Assembly: GCA_002839315.1 (NCBI GenBank) | Contig: PGXV01000012.1 | Span: 100,014-164,013, forward strand | From: Spirochaetae bacterium HGW-Spirochaetae-3 | GTDB taxonomy: Bacteria; Spirochaetota; Spirochaetia; Treponematales; UBA12059 | Length of the DNA stretch: 64,000 nt | Reading direction: 5' to 3' | In this document: piece by piece, positions 16,459 through 27,705 of the stretch | Layout: each line of letters begins with the position of its first letter | Numbering within the stretch: position 1 is the first letter of the stretch | The notes under the pieces: model-generated | What the model was told of the DNA's origin: nothing | What the model saw: only the letters and a program-made list of their open reading frames with translations | The model's database searches: none | Position numbers and translations under genes: made by a program

Positions 16459-19400
16459 ATGAGCATAACCAAGACGGCGGTGGGTAAGCCCACCACCATA
16501 TTCATAGCGTTCGCGCTACTCATAGGACTCGGCGTATTCGCCGCGGCCAACCTCCCCGTCGACCTGTACCCGGAGATAGAGCCACCGATACTGGTCGTCC
16601 TGACAAGCTACGCCGGCGCCGGCCCCGAGGAAGTCGAGCGTACCGTGACGCGGCCCCTCGAGGGCTCGCTGTCCAACGTATCGAGCCTCAAGAAGATAAC
16701 GTCGACGTCGTCCAAGGGTTCCAGCATGGTGATGATGGAGTTCACCTACGGCACGGACATGGCCGACGCGTCCAACTCGGTCCGCGACAACATGGAGCTC
16801 GTGAAGAGCTATCTGCCCGAGGGATCGGACTCGCCGCTGATATTCAAGTTCGACCCGGCGATGATACCGATCATGGGCCTCATGGTCACCGGCAACCGCA
16901 CGCCCGAGGAACTGCGCGAGATATCCGAGAAGACCATACTGCCGCGGATCGAGCAGGTGCCCGGCGTCGCCATGGCCTCCGTGTCCGGCGGCCGCGAGAA
17001 GGTGATACGCGTCGAGGTACCGCAGAACCGGCTGGAGGCCTACGGCCTGACGGTCACCCAGATCGTCGGCCTGCTCGGCGCCCAGAACGCCCAGGTGTCC
17101 GCCGGCTCCATCGCGGACGGCGGCCTGTCGTACATCCTGACCACCGCCGGCGAGTACCGCGACGTCGAGGAGATAAAGTCGACGGTAATAGCCTACAAGG
17201 GCGGCGGTATGTCGGGCGGCGAGCTGGAGCTGGCCCGCACGGTGCGGCTGCGCGACGTGGCCGACGTGTTCGAGGGCTATCGCGACGAGGACAGCCTGGT
17301 CTTCGTCAACGGGACACCGGCGGTGCAGATAACCGTCCAGAAGCAGAGCGGCAAGAACTCGGTGCAGACCGCCGCGGCCCTCCGCGCCAGGCTTGAGCGC
17401 ATAGCCAGGGAAATCCCGCAGGGCATCAAGATCACCGAGATATACAACACGACCGACATCATCCAGAATTCCATTGACCAGGTGTCGTCCAGCGCGCTCA
17501 ACGGCGCGATGCTCGCCATCATCGTTCTGTTCATCTTCCTGCGTTCCATAAAGCCGACGCTTATCATCGGCATAACGATACCGATATCGCTTCTGTTCAC
17601 GCTGATGCTCATGTACTTCACGGGCCTCACCCTCAACGTGATGACCCTCGCGGGCCTCGCCCTCGGCGTGGGCATGCTGGTGGACAACTCCATCGTCATA
17701 TTGGAGAACATCTACCGCTATCGCGAGAAGGGTACCAAGCTGACGGCCTCCGCCGTGCTCGGTAGCCAGGAGATGGTCACGGCCATCGTCGCGTCCACCC
17801 TGACGACCATCTGCGTGTTCGCGCCGATGATCATGTTCAAGTCCCAGCTGGAGCTCGTAGGCGAGCTGTTCGCGGGGCTCGCGTTCACCGTCGTCATATC
17901 GCTTGTCACGTCGCTGGCCGTGGCGCTGCTCCTCATCCCGGTACTGTCCAGCCACTACCTCCCCGTGACGACGCGCAAGCAGAAACCGCTGTCCGGCTGG
18001 CTGGGCCGGATCGACGCGTTCATGGAGAAGGGCTTCACCGGCCTCGACAACGCCTATCGCCGCGCCGTCGCCAAGGTGCTGCGCCACAAGCTGGTCACGA
18101 TCATAGTGATAGCGGTCGTTACCGTGGGCAGCATGGCCCTGGTGCCGCTCGTAGGCTTCGTGTTCATGCCGTCGCAGGCCTCTGATTCAGTGTCAGTGAC
18201 GGTGGACCTGCCCGTGGGCACCCCGCTCGCCGAGACCGAGGCGGTGATGAAGCAGCTGGAGCGCCTGGTCGAGGGCGAGGTGGCCGGCTACGAGCGTCTC
18301 GTCGTCGAGGTGGGCCCCGGCTCCTTCTTCGGCCTGGGCGGCTCCTCCAACGCGCACCGCGGCACCCTGCAGATAACCCTGCCTGACTTCGAGGAGCGCG
18401 TCGATAGCGCCGACGACATCAAGGCGATGCTGCGCGGCCACTTCAACGACTTCCCGGCCGCGACGTTCTCGTTCGGGGACTCCGGCGGCGGCATGGGCTT
18501 CGGCGGCAGCCCGGTGGACATCATCGTCAAGACCGAGGACCTGGTTAAGGGCAAGGCCATAGCCGAGAAGATAGCCTCGCTGATACGCGAGGGCGTGCCC
18601 GAGGCGACCGAGCCGAGCGTCGACCTCAAGGACGGCCTGCCCCAGATAGAGCTGCGGGTAGACCGCGAGCGCCTCTACTCCCTCGGCCTCAACGTGTACA
18701 CGGTAGGACAGGAGATAAAGGCGGCCGTGGACGGCATCACCGCGACCAGGTACCGTTCGGGCGGCTCCGAGTACGACGTGCTCGTCATACTGGCCGAGGC
18801 CGACCGCAGCGAGCTGCCGGCCCTGGACCGCATCTTCGTGGTCAACCCGGCCGGGCTGCGCGTGCCGCTGTCCAGCTTCGCCAGCTACGAGAAGACGACC
18901 GGACCGATAGACGTGATGCGCGAGAACCAGAGCCGCGTCATCCACGTGACGGCCGGCACGAAGCCAGGCACGCCCGTGGACCGCGTGGAGACCAAGATAC
19001 GCTCGCTTATCGCCTCGGAGATACCCGCCGAGGACGACGTCGTCATCGAGTACGCGGGCGACTACCAGGAGCTTATGGAGTACGGCGGCAAGTTCGCGCT
19101 CATCATGCTCGTCGCGGTGTTCCTCGTCTTCGGCGTCATGGCCAGCCAGTTCGAGTCCTTCATGGACCCCTTCATCATACTCTTCACCGTGCCACTGTCG
19201 TTCGTCGGCGTCGTATGGATATACTTCCTGACCGGCGAGACGTTCAACATCCTGACGGCGGTCGGCCTGATCGTGCTGGTCGGCGTCATAGTCAACAACG
19301 GTATCGTACTGGTCGACTACACCAACCTGCTGCGCAAGCGCGGCCTCGGCCTGAACGAGGCCTGCGTCGAGGCGGCGGGCAACCGGCTACGGCCCATACT

Positions 19401-19650
19401 GATGACGACGCTGACGACGGTCCTGGGCCTTTTCCCGATGGCGTTCTTCCCCGGCGAGGGCTCCGAGCTGGTAGCCCCGATAGGCAAGTCCGTGCTCGGC
19501 GGCCTGTCCTTCGGTACCCTGATGACGCTGTTCCTTATGCCGGTGATATACGCGATATTCAACAGGCGCTCCGACGAGCGCAAGGCCAAGGCCGAGGCCC
19601 GCCGCGACAGGATAGCCGCCGGACTAGGCCGCAAGGAGCTTAAACAGTGA
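16459..19650 (+). CDS. RND efflux pump inner-membrane transporter (HAE1/AcrB family, operon 1)
   Basis: 1063 residues, full length for the family, with twelve membrane helices and two large periplasmic loops. The helix-4 motif GVGMLVDNSIVILENIYRYRE carries the single proton-relay aspartate of drug-type pumps rather than the DGAIVMVEN form of CusA-type metal pumps. The helix-10 region reads NNGIVLVDYTNLLRKRG. It exports toxic compounds with proton uptake, using the adjacent MFP and TolC. GGAG precedes the ATG. Its stop codon overlaps the start of a PII-like gene. Confidence 0.95.
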   Translation: MSITKTAVGKPTTIFIAFALLIGLGVFAAANLPVDLYPEIEPPILVVLTSYAGAGPEEVERTVTRPLEGSLSNVSSLKKITSTSSKGSSMVMMEFTYGTDMADASNSVRDNMELVKSYLPEGSDSPLIFKFDPAMIPIMGLMVTGNRTPEELREISEKTILPRIEQVPGVAMASVSGGREKVIRVEVPQNRLEAYGLTVTQIVGLLGAQNAQVSAGSIADGGLSYILTTAGEYRDVEEIKSTVIAYKGGGMSGGELELARTVRLRDVADVFEGYRDEDSLVFVNGTPAVQITVQKQSGKNSVQTAAALRARLERIAREIPQGIKITEIYNTTDIIQNSIDQVSSSALNGAMLAIIVLFIFLRSIKPTLIIGITIPISLLFTLMLMYFTGLTLNVMTLAGLALGVGMLVDNSIVILENIYRYREKGTKLTASAVLGSQEMVTAIVASTLTTICVFAPMIMFKSQLELVGELFAGLAFTVVISLVTSLAVALLLIPVLSSHYLPVTTRKQKPLSGWLGRIDAFMEKGFTGLDNAYRRAVAKVLRHKLVTIIVIAVVTVGSMALVPLVGFVFMPSQASDSVSVTVDLPVGTPLAETEAVMKQLERLVEGEVAGYERLVVEVGPGSFFGLGGSSNAHRGTLQITLPDFEERVDSADDIKAMLRGHFNDFPAATFSFGDSGGGMGFGGSPVDIIVKTEDLVKGKAIAEKIASLIREGVPEATEPSVDLKDGLPQIELRVDRERLYSLGLNVYTVGQEIKAAVDGITATRYRSGGSEYDVLVILAEADRSELPALDRIFVVNPAGLRVPLSSFASYEKTTGPIDVMRENQSRVIHVTAGTKPGTPVDRVETKIRSLIASEIPAEDDVVIEYAGDYQELMEYGGKFALIMLVAVFLVFGVMASQFESFMDPFIILFTVPLSFVGVVWIYFLTGETFNILTAVGLIVLVGVIVNNGIVLVDYTNLLRKRGLGLNEACVEAAGNRLRPILMTTLTTVLGLFPMAFFPGEGSELVAPIGKSVLGGLSFGTLMTLFLMPVIYAIFNRRSDERKAKAEARRDRIAAGLGRKELKQ

Positions 19651-19922
19651 AACGCATAGAGATCATTGCCAACCGCTCGGTCGAGGAAGACCTGATGGAG
19701 GCCTTCGCCAAGGCCGGCGTCGCGCGGGGATACACGAAATTCCCCGTCGTGCACGGCGCCGGCCGCAGCGGACCCAAGGTCGGCGACGCGATCTGGCCCG
19801 AGGAGAATTTCGCGCTCGTGGTCTATTGCGAGGCGGACGAGGCGGCTCTCATCGAGGAAGCCGTCCGATCGGTAAAGGAAAAATTCCCCAATGAAGGGGT
19901 GAAGGTCTTCTCCCTGGGATAG
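19647..19922 (+). CDS. PII-like small protein coupled to RND operon 1
   Basis: The 91-residue protein starts IEIIANRSVEED, has a middle segment 'FPVVHGAGRSGPKVGDAIWPEENF', then LVVYC and an 'EEAVRSVKEKFPNEGVKVF' helix-strand. This beta-alpha-beta pattern with a central loop matches the trimeric PII/DUF3240-like fold. The GTG start overlaps the RND stop (GTGA) with AAGGAG 8 bases upstream, so it is coupled to pump translation. The paralogue at 43675-43959 shares IEIIANRSV and WPEENF and sits in the same place in operon 2. A role in sensing or gating of the pump is inference. Confidence 0.75.
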   Translation: MKRIEIIANRSVEEDLMEAFAKAGVARGYTKFPVVHGAGRSGPKVGDAIWPEENFALVVYCEADEAALIEEAVRSVKEKFPNEGVKVFSLG

Positions 19923-19940
19923 GCGGGACGGCTAGGATGA

Positions 19941-19980
19941 GAAAAAGGAAGCCCGCGTCGCCGCGGGCTTCCTTTTTCTC
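19941..19980. terminator. Bidirectional terminator between RND operon 1 and the aminotransferase gene
   Basis: A 17-bp perfect stem (19941-19957 / 19962-19978) with a 4-base loop has A-rich and T-rich outer ends, so it can terminate both convergent transcripts. Confidence 0.85.
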
Positions 19981-20001
19981 TAGCGAGTATCGACGCGGCT
20001 T

Positions 20002-21246
20002 TCAGGCCTTCTCGTGCTCGCGGATGGCTTCCGCTACGACGGCTCCGAGGCGCTTGACGCCTTCCTCTATCTGATCCAGCGACGAGTACGAGAAATTCAT
20101 GCGCATCGAATTGTGCTCCGGCTCGTCGATATAGAATCCGGAACCGGCTACGAAGGCGACCTTCCTCTCTATCGCCTTGAGGAGGAGCTTGTCGGTGTCG
20201 ATGAACGACGGCATCGTGACCCACAGGAACAGGCCGCCTTCGGGCTCGGTCCAGCGTATGTCGTCGCGGTTCGGCATGTACTTCCGGAGCGCGTCGGTCA
20301 TCATGGTGCGCTTGACCCGGTACTTCTCCCTCGTCGAGGCGATGACGCCGTCGAGCTTGCCCGTCCTCATGTACTCGGCGAGCCACATCTGCGTGAAGAC
20401 GTTGGTGCACAGGTCCATCGCCTGCTTCGCGACGACGAATTTCGATATCAGGGCCGGGGCGGCCATGATCCATCCCATGCGGGTGCCGGGCGCGAGTATC
20501 TTGGAGAAGGTCTTGAGGTTGATGACGACGCCCTTGTTCGCGCCGTCCTGGTCGAGCTGGAACATAGACGGTATCGGGTCGCCGATGAAGCGGATCTCGC
20601 GGTACGGAGAGTCCTCGAGTATGGGAAGGCCGGTCTCGTAGGCGAAGTCGAGCAGAGCCTGCCGCTTCTCGAGGCTCCAGCAGAAGCCGGCGGGATTCTG
20701 GAAATCCGGGATCACGTAGATGTACTTGATCTTCTTTCCGGCGGCGATCGCCTCCGCGTAGCGCTTCTCGAGCGCCTGCATGTCGAAGCCGTCCTGGGCG
20801 TCGGTGAACGGTATGCCGAGCACCTTGGCGGAGTAGGACTGGATGGCTTGTAGCGCCCCGAGGTAGGTGGGGCGGCCGGCGATGACGTAGTCGCCTGGGT
20901 CGAGGAACAGCTTCGCGACGATATCGAGCGCCTGCTGGCTGGCCGATACGACGAGGAGGTTATCCTTCTTGATCGTCACGCCCTGCTTGGACTCGAATTT
21001 TATGAGCTCGTCCCTCAGCCCGTCGTCGCCCTCGGTGGTGCCGTACTGCAGCGCCTTCCTGGCGTCGCGGTCGAATACGATATTGGCGGCCGCCCTGAGA
21101 TCCTCGACCGGGAATACGTCCGGCGCCGGGAGTCCGCCGGCGAACGATATGATATCGGGCTTCTGCGTCAGCTTGAGCAGCTCGCGGATGGTGCTCGCCT
21201 TCATGTTGTTGGCGTTGGCGGAAAAGAGCGAACCGAAATCGGGCAT
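20002..21246 (-). CDS. PLP-dependent aminotransferase, class I/II (2-aminoadipate/aromatic type)
   Basis: The 414-residue cytosolic fold-type I enzyme has the PLP lysine K249 in NLKTFSKILAPGTRMGW. 'PDFQNPAGFCWS' precedes it and 'FAGGLPAPDVFPV' lies near the N-terminus. This layout matches LysN-like/2-aminoadipate and multi-substrate aminotransferases related to MocR domains, here without a GntR head. The start at 21246 is chosen because AGGAGG lies just upstream and the protein then begins at the usual 'FSANANNMKASTIRE' segment. It stands alone, convergent with RND operon 1. The amino donor is not predictable from sequence. Confidence 0.9.
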   Translation of the reverse strand: MPDFGSLFSANANNMKASTIRELLKLTQKPDIISFAGGLPAPDVFPVEDLRAAANIVFDRDARKALQYGTTEGDDGLRDELIKFESKQGVTIKKDNLLVVSASQQALDIVAKLFLDPGDYVIAGRPTYLGALQAIQSYSAKVLGIPFTDAQDGFDMQALEKRYAEAIAAGKKIKYIYVIPDFQNPAGFCWSLEKRQALLDFAYETGLPILEDSPYREIRFIGDPIPSMFQLDQDGANKGVVINLKTFSKILAPGTRMGWIMAAPALISKFVVAKQAMDLCTNVFTQMWLAEYMRTGKLDGVIASTREKYRVKRTMMTDALRKYMPNRDDIRWTEPEGGLFLWVTMPSFIDTDKLLLKAIERKVAFVAGSGFYIDEPEHNSMRMNFSYSSLDQIEEGVKRLGAVVAEAIREHEKA

Positions 21247-21412
21247 GGAATGGTCCTCCTGGAGAGTGCTGTGCGTTTTTAATAGTACACCGAAACGGAG
21301 CACTGGTAAATACGAAAAATCAAAACGATGTTTCTATTAATGAAACAAGCATGCATGATATACGCCTGTAAGGCAGTATTGTATCGACAAGAAGAAACGT
21401 ATTCAAGTTGTA

Positions 21413-21440
21413 TTGCGCCCTACGAGGCTTTCCGTATACT
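21413..21440 (+). promoter_or_regulatory. Predicted sigma-70 promoter of ychF
   Basis: TTGCGC (21413-21418), 16-base spacer, TATACT (21435-21440). It ends 35 bases before the ychF ATG. Confidence 0.5.
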
Positions 21441-21475
21441 CTTGCACCGTACAACCCGATCGTTCAGAGGAACCC

Positions 21476-22585
21476 ATGGCATTGAATTGTGGAATCGTAG
21501 GACTGCCCAACGTCGGCAAGTCGACAATATTCTCGGCCCTGTCGAGCGCCAAGGCCGAAGCGGCCAATTATCCTTTCTGCACCATAGAGCCGAATACCGG
21601 CATCGTGACGCTACCCGATCCCCGGCTGGACCGGCTCGTCGAGCTATTCCGGCCCGAGCGCCGGATTCCCGCCGTCGTCGAATTCGTCGATATAGCCGGC
21701 CTCGTAGCCGGCGCCTCCAAGGGCGAGGGCCTCGGCAACAAGTTCCTCGCGCACATCCGCGAGACCGGCATCGTCGCCCACGTCGTCCGCTGCTTCGAGG
21801 ACGCGGACATCGTGCACGTGGCCAATCGCGTCGACCCCATAAACGACATGGACGTGATCGCGACCGAGCTGGCCCTGGCCGACCTCGATACGGTGGACAA
21901 GCGCCTGGAGAAGGCCGTCAAGAATATGCGCCAGCTCGGCGGCGACCAGAAGAAGGCGGCCGAGCACGAGGTGTCGGCGCTGAACAAGGTCAGGCCGGCG
22001 CTACAGGAAGGCAAGCCCGCCCGGTCCGTCGCCCTGAGCGACGAGGAGCTCGCGGAGGCTCGCTCGTGGTTCCTCCTGACGATGAAGCAGCAGGTCTACG
22101 TCTGCAACACCGACGAGGACGGCGTCAGGAACGGGAACGAGCACATAGACGCCGTCCGCGCCCGCGCCGCCGCCGAGGGCTCCGAGGCCGTCGTCATATG
22201 CGGCAAGTTCGAGGCCGAGCTCGCCGAGATGGAGAGCGACGAGGACCGCCTCGAGTTCCTCTCCGAGCTGGGCCTCAAGGAATCCGGCCTGTCGGCGCTC
22301 ATACACGCGGCCTATCGCCTGCTCGGCCTGCGCACCTTCTTCACGTCCGGCAAGGACGAATGCCGCGCGTGGACCATAAAGGCGGGCGACAAGGCTCCCC
22401 AGGCCGCAGGCGTGATACACACCGACTTCGAGAAGGGCTTCATCAAGGCCGACGTGTACTCCTACGCCGACATCGACGCATTGGGCTCCGAAGCCGCCCT
22501 CAAGGCAGCCGGCAAGATCCGCATCGAAGGCAAGGAGTACGTCGTCCAGGACGGCGACGTGATGTTCTTCAAATTCAACGTTTAG
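21476..22585 (+). CDS. ychF: Ribosome-associated ATPase YchF (OLA1 family)
   Basis: The 369-residue protein has G1 loop GLPNVGKS (9-16), DIAGLVAGASKGEGLGN (switch II) and a C-terminal TGS domain ('LGLRTFFTSGKDECRAWTIKAGDKAPQAAG...IHTDFEKGFIKADVY'). YchF hydrolyses ATP rather than GTP and binds ribosomes. GAGG precedes the chosen ATG, and the protein then starts directly with the G domain. The last codons (GDVMFFKFNV, stop TAG) are repeated 141 bases further on at 22694-22728, marking an insertion or duplication at the gene's end. Confidence 0.96.
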   Translation: MALNCGIVGLPNVGKSTIFSALSSAKAEAANYPFCTIEPNTGIVTLPDPRLDRLVELFRPERRIPAVVEFVDIAGLVAGASKGEGLGNKFLAHIRETGIVAHVVRCFEDADIVHVANRVDPINDMDVIATELALADLDTVDKRLEKAVKNMRQLGGDQKKAAEHEVSALNKVRPALQEGKPARSVALSDEELAEARSWFLLTMKQQVYVCNTDEDGVRNGNEHIDAVRARAAAEGSEAVVICGKFEAELAEMESDEDRLEFLSELGLKESGLSALIHAAYRLLGLRTFFTSGKDECRAWTIKAGDKAPQAAGVIHTDFEKGFIKADVYSYADIDALGSEAALKAAGKIRIEGKEYVVQDGDVMFFKFNV

Positions 22586-22728
22586 CGCTCGCGTTCGCTG
22601 ACGACGTCAATACCGTCGCCGTCCTGGCGCGCACGGACGCGCGCTCCGCGCAAGCCCCGCGGACGTTCGCGTCCGCGACGCCATGGATGGCGAGGCGACG
22701 TGATGTTCTTCAAATTCAACGTGTAGCG
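22553..22728. repeat. Duplicated 35-bp ychF 3' end flanking a 106-bp insert
   Basis: Copies at 22553-22587 and 22694-22728 differ at one base and include the last ychF codons and stop. The 106 bases between contain a perfect 8-bp hairpin with a TTCG loop (22658-22665/22670-22677) and other GC-rich palindromic segments. The second copy also holds the last codons of the convergent flavodoxin gene, so it looks like the ancestral ychF/flavodoxin junction. The insert seems to have entered the end of ychF and restored it. Confidence 0.8.
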
Positions 22729-23153
22729 TTCCCTAGCGCTTCCTTGCCGAATGCCGCGGCCGCCTCCAGGTCCTTGGCGTTCGGATGCCCCAGGTTGAAC
22801 AGGGCGAAGCGTCCGAGGCAGAAGAAGCTCTCCTCGGCTACGGGTATGCCGCGTCCGGTCAGCAGCCCGCGAAGCATGGCCGTCGCTTCGCTCTGTATGA
22901 ACCCGGTGGAGAAGATGGCCGCCCGCTTTACCGATTCGGGGTCGAGACCCGCGATGAAGTCCTTGACCGTCTTATGGACGCCGTGGTCGTGCGTGGCGTA
23001 GACGGCCGCGCCTATGAACAGCACGTCCACCGGGGCCGAGTCCGGGACGTACGAGGCGATGTCGACGGCGTCGGCGCCGACGGCGGAGGCTATGGCGGCG
23101 GCGACCTTCCTCGTGTTGCCGGTGGCTGAGTAGTAGGCTACGCGCGCGTTCAT
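22716..23153 (-). CDS. Flavodoxin-like protein
   Basis: The 145-residue flavodoxin fold has an FMN phosphate loop at the start (SATGNTRK, 9-16), 'DVLFIGAAVYATHDHG' at the isoalloxazine loop and 'AAIFSTGF'. It is similar in size to electron-transfer flavodoxins and the HemG-like group. Its ATG overlaps the stop of the upstream FMN-binding gene (ATGA), so the two are coupled and probably exchange electrons. The 3' end lies inside the second copy of the ychF-end repeat. Confidence 0.88.
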   Translation of the reverse strand: MNARVAYYSATGNTRKVAAAIASAVGADAVDIASYVPDSAPVDVLFIGAAVYATHDHGVHKTVKDFIAGLDPESVKRAAIFSTGFIQSEATAMLRGLLTGRGIPVAEESFFCLGRFALFNLGHPNAKDLEAAAAFGKEALGNATR

Positions 23154-23551
23154 CGCTCTATTCCTTTCGACAATGCATTCTCTATCGCCTTGAGTATCGT
23201 CAGGCTCGAGTAGGTCGCGCCGGCGATCACGTCGACGCCGAGCGACTGGTCGGCTATTACGTCGCCGACGATGGCCTCCGCGGGCTTGCCCTGGCCGTTG
23301 AAATGCTTGAGAAGCTCTATAGAGGCTATGCGGCCGTCGGAGACGGTCGCGCGGACGCGGACGGATACCGGCAGCAGGAAGGCCCGGCCTTCGTACACCC
23401 CGTTCTGCACGGCCGAGACGCTGAAGGCCTTCGTAGAGGCCCGTAGCGAAGGGACCCGCGAATCTATGAAGCGCGGCAGCATCTTGCCTATGGCGTATAG
23501 CGCGACGAGCGCGACGACGATGACGACCGTGGATTTCCTGAATTTGATCAT
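23150..23551 (-). CDS. Membrane-anchored FMN-binding domain protein (RnfG/NqrC-like)
   Basis: A 133-residue protein with one N-terminal membrane helix (about 8-24) and an external FMN_bind domain. The covalent flavin motif reads [15 protein letters not shown], with T113 as the expected FMN-threonine attachment residue; the usual Ser before GAT is Ala. 'HFNGQGKP' is also typical of FMN_bind proteins. It would carry flavin electrons outside the cytoplasmic membrane. It is coupled by a 4-base overlap to the flavodoxin gene. No other Rnf/Nqr subunit is present. Confidence 0.9.
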   Translation of the reverse strand: MIKFRKSTVVIVVALVALYAIGKMLPRFIDSRVPSLRASTKAFSVSAVQNGVYEGRAFLLPVSVRVRATVSDGRIASIELLKHFNGQGKPAEAIVGDVIADQSLGVDVIAGATYSSLTILKAIENALSKGIER

Positions 23552-23701
23552 TGCGGCTATCTCCTTTTCCCATGCGGAGGCGCCAGTATAGTTTGGCTCT
23601 ATGCGCCGCGCAAGCGCCGTCGTCGACCAGCATTTTATACTATACGCCCGTTAAGCCCCACTTGCCGTACTGCGCCCCTCGGCGATATCCTAGATCCCAA
23701 C

Positions 23702-26521
<2,820 letters not shown>

Positions 26522-26525
26522 CGAT

Positions 26526-26746
26526 CCACGACACGACGCCTCGGGACGGGTTCGGGAATTCAGAAAGGCCTCGTTAATCATCTCGGAGGGGCCTGTCATA
26601 CGAAAATGGCCTTCGCTGCGGACAAAGGTTAAGGGGCGTCGCGTCGCGGCATTGGCGCGGGAAGATAGGGTATCGGGATCATCGGTACTAGTTCGTGCAT
26701 GCGAGGCCTGTTAGGGGCGAGGTTCACGGGGCGTCGTGTCGGGTGA
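26526..26746. mobile_element. MITE-like element, copy 1
   Basis: The left end CCACGACACGACGCC and the inverted right end GGGGCGTCGCGTCGCGG (26633-26649) bound a short non-coding element. It shares long segments with 29019-29197, including GGGTTCGGGA, GAAAGGCCT and ACAAAGGTTAAGGGGCGTCG, and the similarity continues outward to about 26671. A further right-end-like GGGGCGTCGTGTCGGG at about 26730-26745 suggests a nested or rearranged copy. There is no transposase in the window. Confidence 0.65.
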
Positions 26747-26774
26747 ATGCCTCCAGCGCACGGGCTGGATGTTT

Positions 26775-27603
26775 ATGAGTACGGAAGACAGGGGGGGCCT
26801 TGGGTAGGGATAGATCCTGCGCGGCAATCTTGAATGAGGCGGAATCCTCGATCTTGATGGTCAAGCATTGCCATGACGGCAAGACGTACTGGACGTTCCC
26901 CGGAGGCGCCCGTGAACAGGGGGAGACCTTTGAGCAGGCGGCCGTCAGAGAGGTGCGGGAAGAGACTGGCATCACCGTCAGGATAATCGAGCACATCTTC
27001 GACGAGGCCTACATCCACCAGGGAGCCGAGTCCACGTCACGCTGCTTCTTCGCAGCTCAGGTTGGAAACGACCCCGTCGTACTCGGATATGATCCGGAGG
27101 ACCTAGCTAAAGAGCAGAGCGCCAGGATCCTCCAGGATATTCGCTGGGCTTCCCTCGAGGAAGTCCGAAACGACAAGCAAGTGGCGAGACTGCTCGAGTA
27201 TCTGGCCGGCAAGCGGAGGCAGGAAAAACGGCAGAGGGTGGTGACGCGATTCTGGGAATGCGTCTCGAACGCGGAATTCGAGAAACTGGAACTGCATATG
27301 ACGCCTCATGCAAAAGTATACCTGCCCAATACGAGAGAGGTCATCCTCGGGCGCGCCGACTATATCCTGTTCAACAGAAGCTATCCTGGCCGTTGGTATG
27401 CCGAAATAGAAAGAACGTGCGAGCGGGACGGCCTGGTCATTACCACCGCGAAGGTTAGGAGCGGGGATTCCTCCATGAGCTTCTACGTGACATCGTACTT
27501 CGCCTTCGAGGACGACCGAATCAGCGAGATCGCGGAATACTGGGGTGAGAACTCTGAACCTCCCGCATGGCGAAGGAACGGGGCGCTGACAAAAAGGTAC
27601 TGA
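26775..27603 (+). CDS. Nudix hydrolase fused to a SnoaL/NTF2-like domain, frameshift at a poly-G start tract
   Basis: The open frame from TTG 26800 gives 267 residues. A Nudix domain carries the full box (G36 x5 E x7 REVREETGI, to 58). A C-terminal domain (about 145-260, 'VVTRFWECVSNAEFEKLELHMTPHAKVYLPN...YWGEN') resembles SnoaL-like NTF2 folds. The ATG at 26775 reads MSTEDR and then leaves this frame at a run of seven Gs (26791-26797); with six Gs it would join the Nudix frame cleanly. So either TTG is used, or the tract is variable, or a sequencing slip is present. The substrate is unknown. Flanked on both sides by mobile or REP repeats. Confidence 0.75.
26791..26797 (+). repeat. Poly-G tract (G7) at the Nudix gene start
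   Basis: Seven consecutive G residues separate the ATG frame at 26775 from the long Nudix frame. One G fewer would fuse them. It could be a phase-variation tract or a homopolymer error. Confidence 0.6.
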
Positions 27604-27636
27604 GGCCTCGGAGGGAGCGGTACGCGAGTGACGATG

Positions 27637-27665
27637 AACCTGCGAGCTTCGCGAGTCGGGTCGAA
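27637..27665. repeat. REP-like hairpin, copy A
   Basis: Core AACCTGCGAGC, short loop, GCGAGTCGGGTCGAA. It matches the two other copies at 29252 and 31934 in sequence and fold. Outer CCTCGG (27606) and CCGAGG (27671) can extend the pairing. It lies between the Nudix and phosphoesterase genes. Confidence 0.6.
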
Positions 27666-27705
27666 CCCGGCCGAGGAATACGACGTATAGAGGAACGAGG
27701 TGCCG

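Noticed and set aside
13912..19922. CusA/CzcA-type metal efflux identity for RND operon 1
   Set aside because: The helix-4 motif is LVDNSIVILEN, as in drug-type pumps, and no metal-binding Met/His clusters stand out.
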